Part shown: piece by piece, positions 25,657 through 34,261 of the stretch | How the letters are laid out: every line of letters starts with the position of its first letter | Position numbering within the stretch: the first letter of the stretch is position 1 | Origin: Methylophilus sp. 14 | Lineage (GTDB): Bacteria > Pseudomonadota > Gammaproteobacteria > Burkholderiales > Methylophilaceae | Direction of reading: 5' to 3' | NCBI RefSeq assembly: GCF_015354345.1 | Contig: NZ_JADKYS010000006.1 | Location: 62,001-126,000, forward strand | Length of the DNA stretch: 64,000 bases | Notes under the pieces: model-generated | Told to the model about the DNA's origin: nothing | Seen by the model: only the letters and a program-made list of their open reading frames with translations | The model's database searches: none | Program-made: the position numbers and the translations under genes

Positions 25657-27084
25657 ATGAATTTGAAGTTTCGTCGTTTGTTGATGGCAACCTTGGCTGG
25701 TGGCTTGTTAACAGGTTTGACGTCTGCGGCCTATGCTGATTCAACCACTGACCTCGTTCAGGCGTTGATTAGCAAAGGTGTTTTGACTGAAGAAGAAGGC
25801 GCTTTGTTGATGAAGGGCCGTACTAATGAAGTTGAAGTGCAGAAAAAGAAGGAAAGCAAAAGCTGGACTAGCCGTGTGAATATGCGTGGTTATGTGCAGA
25901 ACCGCGTCACAGCAATGATTGGTAATGATGGTGACAATAGAGCGAACCCGGTTGATTTATGGTCTGACCGTTCAGTGGGTACTGATGACTCTATCAACCC
26001 AGACAAAAACTTTTTGATTCGTCGTGCACGTATCATTATTTTTGGTGATTTTGGTGACCACCTGAGCTACTACATCCAGCCTGACTTTGCATCATCTGCT
26101 AGTGGTACCAACAACATTGCACAGCTTCGTGACGCTTACGGTGATATCAACATTGATAAGGCTAAAGTACACCGTGTGCGTGTGGGTCAATCTAAAGTGC
26201 CTTATGGTTTCGAAAACCTGCAATCGTCCTCTAACCGTTTGGCGATGGATCGTGTAGATGCGATGAACAGTGCTGTGCGTGATGAGCGTGATACAGGTGC
26301 GTTCTACTACTACACACCAGAAAATGTTCAAGCATTATTTAAAGAAATCAACGATAAAGGCCTGAAACACTCTGGCAACTACGGTATGGTTGGTGTGGGT
26401 ATGTATAACGGCCAAGGCGCGAACCGCAGTGATGTGAACGACAACTACCATGTGGTAGCGCGTGCTACTTACCCTTGGAAAACGCAATCCGGTCAAATCT
26501 ACGAAGCCAGTATTCAAGGCTATCATGGTGAATATGCACCAACAACGGGTCGTTATAATTTCAACGGTAATACTAACGTGAGTTCATCTGCCAATACTGG
26601 TGCAACACGTACGCCTACCATTGCAACTGAAGATGCTAAAGGCTTTAAAGACCAGCGCGTTGGTGTGAGCTTTGTGATGTATCCACAACCATTCGGTCTG
26701 CAAGCTGAATGGAACTGGGGTACTACACCAGGTATGGATGCTGCTCAAAACAGAATTGAAGAGAAAAGTCTGCAGGGTGGTTATGTACAGGCAATGTATA
26801 AAATCGACAATTTCCAATTCCTAGAGACTAATGGTACTTTGATTCCATTTGTCAAATGGCAGTACTTCGATGGTTATAACAAAGCAGAAACCAACGCGCC
26901 TGAGAACCATGTGAATGATTGGGAGTTGGGTGTGGAGTGGCAACTTGCACCAGAGGTTGAAATTATGGCTGAATACCACCGTATGAAGCGTAATAACCTG
27001 GTGACTGGTAACCGTGCTGGTACGCTGGATTATCAAAGTTTCACAGCGGATGCATTGCGCGTACAAGTGCAGTACAACTTCTAA
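25657..27084 (+). CDS. Phosphate-selective porin, OprP/OprO family
   Basis: This 475-residue outer-membrane porin has a signal peptide (1-27). A short coiled-coil trimerisation-like segment (TTDLVQALISKGVLTEEEGALLMKG, about 30-55) precedes a beta-barrel that ends in the C-terminal Phe signature (LRVQVQYNF). The RRARIIIFGDFGDHLSYYIQPDF segment is characteristic of the OprP/OprO family. An upstream Pho box supports phosphate as the substrate, although the gene sits directly before the sulfate genes and other anions cannot be excluded. It has its own terminator. Confidence 0.88.
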   Translation: MNLKFRRLLMATLAGGLLTGLTSAAYADSTTDLVQALISKGVLTEEEGALLMKGRTNEVEVQKKKESKSWTSRVNMRGYVQNRVTAMIGNDGDNRANPVDLWSDRSVGTDDSINPDKNFLIRRARIIIFGDFGDHLSYYIQPDFASSASGTNNIAQLRDAYGDINIDKAKVHRVRVGQSKVPYGFENLQSSSNRLAMDRVDAMNSAVRDERDTGAFYYYTPENVQALFKEINDKGLKHSGNYGMVGVGMYNGQGANRSDVNDNYHVVARATYPWKTQSGQIYEASIQGYHGEYAPTTGRYNFNGNTNVSSSANTGATRTPTIATEDAKGFKDQRVGVSFVMYPQPFGLQAEWNWGTTPGMDAAQNRIEEKSLQGGYVQAMYKIDNFQFLETNGTLIPFVKWQYFDGYNKAETNAPENHVNDWELGVEWQLAPEVEIMAEYHRMKRNNLVTGNRAGTLDYQSFTADALRVQVQYNF

Positions 27085-27110
27085 CAACAAACGTATCAAA
27101 ACTTAAATTG

Positions 27111-27139
27111 AAATCCCGCAGTCTTGCGGGATTTTTTTT
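27111..27139 (+). terminator. Intrinsic terminator of the OprP-like porin gene
   Basis: AAATCCCGCA/TGCGGGATTT stem with a GTCT loop and T8. After it an AT-rich tract (27140-27230) presumably holds the promoter of the yezD operon. Confidence 0.93.
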
Positions 27140-27242
27140 ATTTTTTATATATCTAAAAGTAATATAAAAATAACGAATAATTATTTTTTAAAATATAAAT
27201 AGTCTGAAATAATGCCGTTTATTCAATGCAGTGAGGGGCGTC

Positions 27243-27437
27243 ATGTCTACAGTATTAAACAAACCGGAAACAAAAACGGACGAGGCTGTACTGGCTATCG
27301 TGGCGGCCGCTATTACGGCAGTGCAGCAGGATACCGGTTATGGTTCGATTGAAATTACGGTACATGATGGGCGGGTGACACAAATTGAGCGGCGCGAGAA
27401 AGTCCGCTTTGATCACCAGGTAAAACCCAAAAAGTAG
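27243..27437 (+). CDS. yezD: YezD family (DUF2292) small protein
   Basis: A protein of 64 residues containing the YezD core (GYGSIEITVHDGRVTQIERREKVRF). Members are small predicted alpha/beta proteins often found beside sulfate or sulfonate assimilation genes; the biochemical role is unknown. The start at 27243 has GAGGGG 5 bases upstream; an in-frame GTG at 27231 overlaps that ribosome site and is rejected. It leads a transcript with the AlgE-like porin and sulfate-binding protein, so a role in sulfur nutrition is likely. Confidence 0.85.
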   Translation: MSTVLNKPETKTDEAVLAIVAAAITAVQQDTGYGSIEITVHDGRVTQIERREKVRFDHQVKPKK

Positions 27438-27501
27438 TTGATATGATTTTACTGAGCACTGACCAGGCTGCTGGAAGTCATTAATTTACGGGAGATAATA
27501 C

Positions 27502-29193
27502 ATGCAGTTAAAGAAAATAAGTCTTGCACTGGCAACCGCAGGTGTGTGGTGGCTGGGTAATGGCGTGGCCTCGGCAGCAGAAGAGGGGCAGCTGGCAGAG
27601 ACACAAGTAGAGGATGCTGAGCAACAAAAGAAGGTAAAGGCACGCTTAGAAGAAATTAAAGCAGAAGAAAAAGCGGCTGCCAAAGCGGCCAATGGCTATT
27701 ACGTTGAGCGTCGCAGCTATGGTACGCAAAAAGAAACCGAGCCACCGCGCTATGTGAAGCAGTTAAACAAGACATGGTTGAAAGACTACGACAGTTTTGC
27801 GGATATTGACTGGCTGGATATTGGTTTCGAATATCGTGCCCGTTACGAGCATCGTGATAACGATTTCAGACGTGCGCAAGAAAATATTGATGATCCACTC
27901 TTGTTGCGTTCACGTGCTTACCTGGGGTTGAAGAATATTCTGGATCCATTCCGTTTCGCGGTTGAAGTGCAAGACTCCCGTCGTAACCATAGTGATTACA
28001 CACGTAGCAACGATACGCGCGATGTGGACAAGGCGGATGTGTTACAAGCGTATCTGGAGCTGTATTACAAAGACAGTATCTTTGGTAAGGACGACCTGGG
28101 TAACAGCCGCCCATTTTGGGTGCGAGGTGGTCGGTTGGCCTGGGAAAGTCTGGATCGCCGCCTGATTGCGCGTAACGAATGGCGCAACACGACCAATACT
28201 TTCCAGGGCGTGCGTGCCAACATTGGTGAGAAAAAGAATGACTGGCAGTTGGAGGCGTTTGCCGTACAACCGGTTCAACGTTTTACTGATAAGTTGGATG
28301 AGGTTGATCACTCGCAGAACTTCTATGGCGTGATTGGTGACTGGCGTCGTTGGTCTGAATACGTGACTATCCAACCTTATTATTTCCTCTTGAAGCAGAA
28401 TGGCGACAAGGTTGAATACGATACCAACGGTAACTTGTATTCTGATCGTAGTGTTTATACGGCCGCACAGCAAAACCAGGCAACCATTGATCGCGAAATT
28501 CACACCGGTGGTGTGCGTGTGTTTGGTGTAGTGCCTGGCACGCAATGGGACTACGACGCGAACTATGCAAAGCAATGGGGCCATCAGCAGCGCTTTATCA
28601 GCAATGCGATTGGTTACAGAAATGTAGATCATGATGCCTTTGCCTACAATGCTGAAGTTGGTTATAGCTTCAAGCATCCATGGAAACCGCGTGTCAGTGC
28701 TTCTTATGGCGTAGCCTCTGGCGATAAAACGACTGCTTCAGGCAATGACTTCAGCGACAACGGACGTTTTGACCGCTTGTTCGGTTTTGCCCGTCCATGG
28801 TCAAACAACGATTACATCCAGATGGAGAACATTCGTGCGTCAAAAGTACGCCTGGAATTTGATCCACAAGTACCTTACTTAAACAACGTTAAAGTCGATA
28901 CAGGTTTCAGCTGGTACCGTTTGGATGATCCAACCGATCGCTGGAATGCGGGTGCGAACCTGCGTGACAGAACGGGCAAATCTGGCAGTGACCTGGGTAA
29001 AGAGTTTGACCTGCGCGTGCGTTTCCCACTGAATCAGTATGCCTCACTCAATTTGGGCTATGCGCACTTCTGGGCCGGTGATTTTGTGAAAAATGCGGTC
29101 AGTGCCAATGCGACAAACATTGCAACGTTTGACCAGAATCGTTCAAACAGCTCAGACTTTTTCTACACAGAATTAACCCTGCTCGGTTTCTAA
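27502..29193 (+). CDS. AlgE-like outer-membrane porin (alginate export family) in a sulfate operon
   Basis: The 563-residue protein has a signal peptide (1-27), a charged Lys/Glu/Ala-rich helix (about 30-68, probably coiled coil) and then a large beta-barrel with aromatic girdles. The LDIGFEYRARYEHRDND and LLRSRAYLGLKN segments match the alginate-export/porin family. No alginate genes are near. It lies 64 bases after yezD and 12 bases before sbp, which suggests an outer-membrane channel for sulfate or organosulfur anions. That function is inferred from position only. Confidence 0.82.
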   Translation: MQLKKISLALATAGVWWLGNGVASAAEEGQLAETQVEDAEQQKKVKARLEEIKAEEKAAAKAANGYYVERRSYGTQKETEPPRYVKQLNKTWLKDYDSFADIDWLDIGFEYRARYEHRDNDFRRAQENIDDPLLLRSRAYLGLKNILDPFRFAVEVQDSRRNHSDYTRSNDTRDVDKADVLQAYLELYYKDSIFGKDDLGNSRPFWVRGGRLAWESLDRRLIARNEWRNTTNTFQGVRANIGEKKNDWQLEAFAVQPVQRFTDKLDEVDHSQNFYGVIGDWRRWSEYVTIQPYYFLLKQNGDKVEYDTNGNLYSDRSVYTAAQQNQATIDREIHTGGVRVFGVVPGTQWDYDANYAKQWGHQQRFISNAIGYRNVDHDAFAYNAEVGYSFKHPWKPRVSASYGVASGDKTTASGNDFSDNGRFDRLFGFARPWSNNDYIQMENIRASKVRLEFDPQVPYLNNVKVDTGFSWYRLDDPTDRWNAGANLRDRTGKSGSDLGKEFDLRVRFPLNQYASLNLGYAHFWAGDFVKNAVSANATNIATFDQNRSNSSDFFYTELTLLGF

Positions 29194-29205
29194 TAGAGGA
29201 CTTAT

Positions 29206-30213
29206 ATGTCATTTAATCCAACTTTTAAGAAGGCATTGCTGATCGCAGCACTGATCACGCCATTAGCTGCCTGGGCTGCCGACGTCAACCTGCTCAACGT
29301 GTCTTACGACCCGACGCGTGAGTTGTATCAAGACTACAACGATGCATTTGCCAAATACTGGAAAGCCAAAACCGGCGATAACGTCGTGATCAAGCAGTCA
29401 CACGGCGGCTCCGGCAAACAGGCGCGTTCTGTTATTGATGGTTTGCAGGCAGATGTGGTGACACTCGCTTTGTCTTACGATATTGACGAAGTGGGCAGCA
29501 AAGGCCGCTTGTTCGGGCCAGACTGGCAAAAGCGTCTGCCGCATAACAGCTCACCTTATACGTCTACCATTGTGTTTCTGGTGCGTAAAGGCAACCCGAA
29601 AAACATCAAGGACTGGAATGATCTGGTGAAACCAGGCACTTCCGTGATCACACCTAACCCGAAAACCTCGGGTGGTGCACGCTGGAACTACCTGGCTGCT
29701 TATGCTTATGCGCTCAAGCAGAACAATAACGACGATGCCAAAGCTAAAGACTTTTTGAAAAAGCTGTTTAAAAACGTGCCGGTGCTGGATAGCGGTGCGC
29801 GTGGCTCAACCACCACATTTGTCGAACGCGGCATTGGTGATGTGTTGCTGGCATGGGAAAACGAGGCTTTCCTGGCGCAGAAAGAGTTGGGCCCGGACAA
29901 GTTTGATATCGTGGTGCCATCCTTGTCGATTTTGGCTGAGCCGCCAGTGACGGTGGTTGATAAAAATGCCAAGCGACATGGGACTGAAGCGGTTGCAAAA
30001 GCTTACCTGGAGTATTTGTATAGCGAAGAAGGCCAGGAAATCGCGGCGAAAAATTACTACCGCCCAACCTTGGAATCTGTGGCTAAGCAATACGAAAAAC
30101 AGTTTCCAAAGGTCAATTTGATCAAGATTGATGAAACATTTGGCGGCTGGCAAAAAGCACAGAAAACACACTTTGCCGATGGTGGTGTGTTTGACGAGAT
30201 TTACCAGAAATAA
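29206..30213 (+). CDS. sbp: Periplasmic sulfate-binding protein
   Basis: This 335-residue solute-binding protein belongs to the Sbp/CysP family. After a signal peptide (1-24) it has [61 protein letters not shown] and [25 protein letters not shown], which form the anhydrous sulfate pocket. It feeds the CysTWA permease encoded 12 kb away. A paralogue lies at 39856-40836. It ends a yezD-porin-sbp operon closed by a terminator. Confidence 0.95.
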   Translation: MSFNPTFKKALLIAALITPLAAWAADVNLLNVSYDPTRELYQDYNDAFAKYWKAKTGDNVVIKQSHGGSGKQARSVIDGLQADVVTLALSYDIDEVGSKGRLFGPDWQKRLPHNSSPYTSTIVFLVRKGNPKNIKDWNDLVKPGTSVITPNPKTSGGARWNYLAAYAYALKQNNNDDAKAKDFLKKLFKNVPVLDSGARGSTTTFVERGIGDVLLAWENEAFLAQKELGPDKFDIVVPSLSILAEPPVTVVDKNAKRHGTEAVAKAYLEYLYSEEGQEIAAKNYYRPTLESVAKQYEKQFPKVNLIKIDETFGGWQKAQKTHFADGGVFDEIYQK

Positions 30214-30240
30214 GATTTGAAATTGAGTTGTTCATTTGAG

Positions 30241-30270
30241 AAAAAGGCATTTACCCAATGCCTTTTTCTT
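30241..30270 (+). terminator. Intrinsic terminator of the yezD-porin-sbp operon
   Basis: AAAAAGGCAT/ATGCCTTTTT perfect 10-bp stem with loop TTACCCA, ending in a T-rich run. Confidence 0.9.
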
Positions 30271-30293
30271 TCTCTACAAAAGGAGAGTGTTTC

Positions 30294-30572
30294 ATGTCAA
30301 AAGCATTAGTGATTGGTGGTGACCGTATTGAAGGCATCAAGCAGGTACTGCATGCGCAGGGGATAGCCAAAATCGACCACTGGACAGGCAGAAAGCCCGG
30401 TGATGTCAAACGCGAGCTACCGGCAAACGTCAATGTGATTGTGTTGGTCACCGGCTGGCTCAATCATTCCATGATGTACCGTATCAAGCATGTGGCACAC
30501 AAACGCGGCCTCAAGGTGGTGTATACACGGAATAGTGCCGATGGTATGCAGCGCGTACTCGAAGCTGCCTAA
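30294..30572 (+). CDS. DUF2325 domain protein
   Basis: A 92-residue protein covering one DUF2325 domain (KALVIGGDRIEGIKQVLHAQG... GWLNHSMMYRIKHVAHKRGLKVVYTRN), a small Rossmann-like fold of unknown function in many proteobacteria. AGGAGA lies 8 bases before the ATG; an upstream in-frame start within the terminator of sbp is rejected. It has its own space between sbp and the EAL genes. A link to sulfur or to c-di-GMP is not shown. Confidence 0.85.
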   Translation: MSKALVIGGDRIEGIKQVLHAQGIAKIDHWTGRKPGDVKRELPANVNVIVLVTGWLNHSMMYRIKHVAHKRGLKVVYTRNSADGMQRVLEAA

Positions 30573-30579
30573 CTTACGG

Positions 30580-30614
30580 TAGACCAACTATTAAATTATT
30601 TTAAAATAGGTCTA
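30580..30614. promoter_or_regulatory. Inverted repeat between the DUF2325 and first EAL genes
   Basis: TAGACC...GGTCTA arms with inner CTATT/AATAG pairing enclose an AT-rich centre. It has no T-run, so it could be an operator for the EAL gene or a weak terminator. It contains the 14-mer CAACTATTAAATTA that recurs before the globin-coupled diguanylate cyclase gene. Confidence 0.4.
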
Positions 30615-30734
30615 AATTTATCCATTTATTTAACCGATAACACTCTTGATAGTTAAGGTTTAATGACCTGACTCAAGAATTTTTCTGTGTCGACGACTCA
30701 GAATAATGTGGTGATAGCGGTTAAAAGGTAAATA

Positions 30735-32426
30735 ATGAGTCAAACCGGGATTGGCGAACTGGCAGCGCCACTCAGTGAAAATATAACGCAGCGGCAGTTT
30801 ATGCGTCATCGTCTTGTACGTAAAGTACAGGACCATACTCATTTTTTGGCCATGGCAAGCATGGTCTGCGGTTTACTGGGCTTTCCACATTACCTGTTAG
30901 ATGTAGATAACAATGTCTGGCTGGCACAATTACTCACTTATCTGACGTTTATTTTGGTGAGCTACAATTTGCTGCTGGAAAACGGCCGCACCAATCTGGC
31001 GATGCTCACTATGTCACTGGTCACCATCAGTTTGTTTATGGTGCAGCTTTCCCCTTATGCTGCCGATTTTAACGATACCGCGCATCTGCTGCGCATTGCG
31101 AATGACTTACAGGTGCAACAAGACTCCAGGCTGGTGGAATATGCCTCAGGCGCTTTGCTGGCTTGCCTGATTGCCATTTCCTATCTATTCCAGCGTTCTG
31201 GTTGGCTAGCCACCAGTCAGGCAATTTTGTGTGTCGCGGTGATGATTCCATTGATCCCGCTACTGGGTTTTTTGTGCGGCATTGCCCACCCTTACGGCCT
31301 GATGCCACCATTGGCGACCCTGAGTGGTTTGTTATGTGCCTTTGGTTTATTGGCCAGGCACGCGTCGCATCCGCCCATGAGTTATTTATTGTTGATGGAC
31401 GATAACGGCAAGCAGATACGCTTCAGCATTGTGTTCTTAAGCTTTTTTGCCATCATGCTGGCCAGGGCTGGCGTCGAGTTTGAAGACAATATGCGTGCAT
31501 TGCCAGCGTTGGTGGTGGTGGCGATTCTGGCGATTGTCTATACGATGACGGTGACTTATTACCGCAAAGGGCAAAGCACCGACCTAGTGCTGCCAGCCAC
31601 GGATATGGACTTTGCTAGCCAATTGGAAGCAGCGTTGGATAGTCAGCAGTTTTTCATGGTGTATCAACCACAAGTCGATTTCAATACGGGTAAGTTAAAA
31701 GGCGTTGAGGCGCTGGTGCGCTGGCGGCATCCCGAAAAAGGTGTGATCTCACCTGAAAAATTTATTCGCGTGGCCGAACTCACCGGCTTGATTGTGCCTT
31801 TGGGCAAATGGGTGATGCGAACTGCTTGCACGCAGGCAGCGCAGTGGAAACATCACCCGGTATTGGGACAGATGGAAGTGGCTGTGAATGTGTCTGCTTT
31901 GCAGCTCAAGTCCGGCACGCTGGTAGAGGATATTTTACGCATTCTGGCTGAAACCGGTTTACCGCCACAGCGCCTGGTGGTTGAGCTGACTGAAAGCTCT
32001 TTTGTACAGGATGATGGCGAAAATGCCCGCATCATGCATCGCTTGAAACAGGCGGGCATCAAACTGGCTATTGATGATTTTGGCACCGGGTATTCGTGCT
32101 TGTCTTATCTCCGTGATATTCCTGGAGACTACTTAAAAGTTGACCGTTCATTTGTGATGGAGTTGCCAGGCCATAACAAGGCCGAGGCAGTGATTCAGGC
32201 TATTGTTAGTCTGGGTAAGAGCCTGGATTACCGCATTATTGCCGAAGGCATCGAAACCGACGCCCAGGCCAGTTTTCTCAAAGGCATAGGTTGCGATATC
32301 GCACAAGGTTTCCTGTTTTCGCGGCCGCTGGAAGCACCAGCTTTAGAGCATTGGGTGGCTAACGACCTTGCTGTCAGTACAGAATCTGAAAATCCATCAT
32401 CATGGGTGGCGAACACCAGTCGCTGA
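30735..32426 (+). CDS. Membrane-anchored EAL c-di-GMP phosphodiesterase
   Basis: In this 563-residue protein an N-terminal region of about eight membrane helices (about 38-270), with a conserved cytoplasmic or periplasmic loop SYLLLMDDNGKQIR, precedes an EAL domain (about 290-545). The catalytic set looks complete: EALVRW, NVSALQL, ELTESSF, DDFGTGYS, YLKVDRSF and AEGIETDAQ. It should hydrolyse c-di-GMP to pGpG in response to a membrane signal. The next gene is a paralogue with the same layout. It sits in the sulfur island. Confidence 0.92.
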   Translation: MSQTGIGELAAPLSENITQRQFMRHRLVRKVQDHTHFLAMASMVCGLLGFPHYLLDVDNNVWLAQLLTYLTFILVSYNLLLENGRTNLAMLTMSLVTISLFMVQLSPYAADFNDTAHLLRIANDLQVQQDSRLVEYASGALLACLIAISYLFQRSGWLATSQAILCVAVMIPLIPLLGFLCGIAHPYGLMPPLATLSGLLCAFGLLARHASHPPMSYLLLMDDNGKQIRFSIVFLSFFAIMLARAGVEFEDNMRALPALVVVAILAIVYTMTVTYYRKGQSTDLVLPATDMDFASQLEAALDSQQFFMVYQPQVDFNTGKLKGVEALVRWRHPEKGVISPEKFIRVAELTGLIVPLGKWVMRTACTQAAQWKHHPVLGQMEVAVNVSALQLKSGTLVEDILRILAETGLPPQRLVVELTESSFVQDDGENARIMHRLKQAGIKLAIDDFGTGYSCLSYLRDIPGDYLKVDRSFVMELPGHNKAEAVIQAIVSLGKSLDYRIIAEGIETDAQASFLKGIGCDIAQGFLFSRPLEAPALEHWVANDLAVSTESENPSSWVANTSR

Positions 32427-32539
32427 AGCGCGATCTCTTTGCTTGCTTATCTATAATTTCATGCCATTTCATAGCAAATCATCCATGAGTATCAATTTAA
32501 TTTGATTTAAAGGATGATAAAACCCTGTTTTATTTTATG

Positions 32540-32567
32540 TTGATCTCAATCTAATTGCGCCTATAGT
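32540..32567 (+). promoter_or_regulatory. Sigma-70-like promoter of the second EAL gene
   Basis: TTGATC (32540-32545) and TATAGT (32562-32567) with 16-bp spacing, 57 bases before the ATG. AT-rich DNA lies upstream. Confidence 0.5.
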
Positions 32568-32623
32568 AAAACAAAACTGCCTGCCAGCGCGGGCAATAAT
32601 AATAGATCGAGACAGGGGGCAAC

Positions 32624-34252
32624 ATGTCAGTATCCAGCATTGACTGGTCAGCTGTAACTGTTCAGGAATGTACAACGCAACGCCAGTACATGCGGCATCG
32701 ATTTCTTAGAACGGTACAGAAGTATTCTCCTTGGCTGGCGCTCGCCAGCATTGTGAGCGTGCTGCTAGGGTTCCCATTGAGTGACCTGCACCACACGTTT
32801 GAATTAAGTGTGCTGCAGAGTGTGAGCTATCTCATTTTTGTGATGGTGAGTTTGCGCGTTATCTATGACACCAGGCGTGAACATGCCATGATCGGATGGC
32901 TCATCGGTAGCGTGTTGCTCGGCTATGGGCTGCAAGCCTATTGGTTGTTAAGCAGCCACGCCTCTTTTAGCCATATCGCCTCCATCAACAGTCTTTCACA
33001 AGTGGTCAGTCATGGTCAGATTGCCACTGATTTTGGTATGTCTTTGCTGGTGATCGTCGGCTTTTTGCTGTGCCACTATCAATGTAACCGTGCCAGCCAG
33101 GCCGTGCTCAGTGTTGCATTGCTGCTGCCGGTGACAGGCTTGCTGGCGCGTGCTTATGGTATTCCGGATGCCTATGGACAGCTTTCCATGTTGTCTTGCC
33201 TGGGCGGTTTGCTGTGTGCCTCGGCCTTGCTGGCCAAGCAGGTCTCTCAAACCTCAATGAGTTATCTGCTATTGATGGACGATACTGGCAAGCACCTGCG
33301 CTGGATTGTCAGCTTGCTGTTTTTGTGTGCCATCGTGTTGGGTGGCGTGGGCGTGTATTTTAAACACGACTACCGTTTGACACCTTTGATTATCACGCTG
33401 GCGTTGATCTCAGTCGTCTGCATCATGACGTTTACTTATTATCGTAAAGGCGTGATGCATGAGCAGGTATTGCCGCCGGAGGACCTGGCCTTTGCCAGCG
33501 AGTTGGAAGCGGCGATTGCGCATCAGGAATTTTACCTGGTCTACCAGCCGCAACTGGACTTTATAACGGGTGAGCTCGTTGGTGTAGAGGCATTAATCCG
33601 CTGGCGACATCCACAACAAGGCGTGGTGCCGCCTGCCAAGTTTATTGGCGTGGCCGAGTTGACCGGCCTGATTGTACCTATGGGCGCCTGGGTGTTAAAA
33701 GCGGCCTGCCAGCAGGTGGCTGCCTGGCAAGAAGGGGCATTGAGCAAGGCCAAAGTGTCGGTGAACGTCTCGCCCATGCAGTTACGCTCACCAGGTTTTA
33801 CCGATTATGTGCTGCAAGTATTACGTGAAACCGGCTTGTCCGCTGATCGCCTGGTGATCGAGCTGACCGAGAGCGCGTTGATACACTCTGATTGTAAAGG
33901 CACTGATAGCTTGCAGGCGCTCAAACAATTGGGTGTCAAGCTCGCCATCGATGATTTTGGCACTGGTTATTCATGCCTGGCCTATTTGCGCGACATTCCC
34001 GGTGATTATTTAAAAGTAGACCGTTCTTTTGTCAATGATGTGCCTGGCAAAGAGCGCTCTGAGGCGGTGACCAGTGCCATTGTAGTGCTCGGCAAAAACC
34101 TGCATTACCAGATTGTGGCAGAAGGCGTTGAAACACAAGCGCAGGCCGACTACCTGAAGAGTTTAGGGTGCGATCTGGTGCAAGGCTATTTATACGCCAA
34201 GCCCATGGAAGAGCAAGCCTTGCAACAGTGGGTGAATGCAAGGCCTGCCTGA
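32624..34252 (+). CDS. Membrane-anchored EAL phosphodiesterase, paralogue of the preceding gene
   Basis: This 542-residue protein has the same architecture as its upstream neighbour: QRQYMRHRF...VQK beginning, about eight membrane helices, the SYLLLMDDTGKHLRW loop and a complete EAL domain (EALIRW, NVSPMQL, ELTESAL, DDFGTGYSCLAYLRDIPGDYLKVDRSF, AEGVETQAQ). The pair arose by tandem duplication, but codon third positions have diverged widely, so the event is old. It has its own promoter and so may be controlled separately. Strong GGGGG ribosome site. Confidence 0.92.
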   Translation: MSVSSIDWSAVTVQECTTQRQYMRHRFLRTVQKYSPWLALASIVSVLLGFPLSDLHHTFELSVLQSVSYLIFVMVSLRVIYDTRREHAMIGWLIGSVLLGYGLQAYWLLSSHASFSHIASINSLSQVVSHGQIATDFGMSLLVIVGFLLCHYQCNRASQAVLSVALLLPVTGLLARAYGIPDAYGQLSMLSCLGGLLCASALLAKQVSQTSMSYLLLMDDTGKHLRWIVSLLFLCAIVLGGVGVYFKHDYRLTPLIITLALISVVCIMTFTYYRKGVMHEQVLPPEDLAFASELEAAIAHQEFYLVYQPQLDFITGELVGVEALIRWRHPQQGVVPPAKFIGVAELTGLIVPMGAWVLKAACQQVAAWQEGALSKAKVSVNVSPMQLRSPGFTDYVLQVLRETGLSADRLVIELTESALIHSDCKGTDSLQALKQLGVKLAIDDFGTGYSCLAYLRDIPGDYLKVDRSFVNDVPGKERSEAVTSAIVVLGKNLHYQIVAEGVETQAQADYLKSLGCDLVQGYLYAKPMEEQALQQWVNARPA

Positions 34253-34261
34253 GCGCTGCAA

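Noticed and set aside
28042-28677. 211-codon frame opposite to the AlgE-like porin gene
   Set aside because: The plus-strand gene has signal peptide, ribosome site and operon context; the opposite frame has none of these.
30735-34252. Recent tandem duplication of the EAL genes
   Set aside because: Protein layout is the same, but synonymous positions differ widely even in the most conserved block, so the duplication is old.
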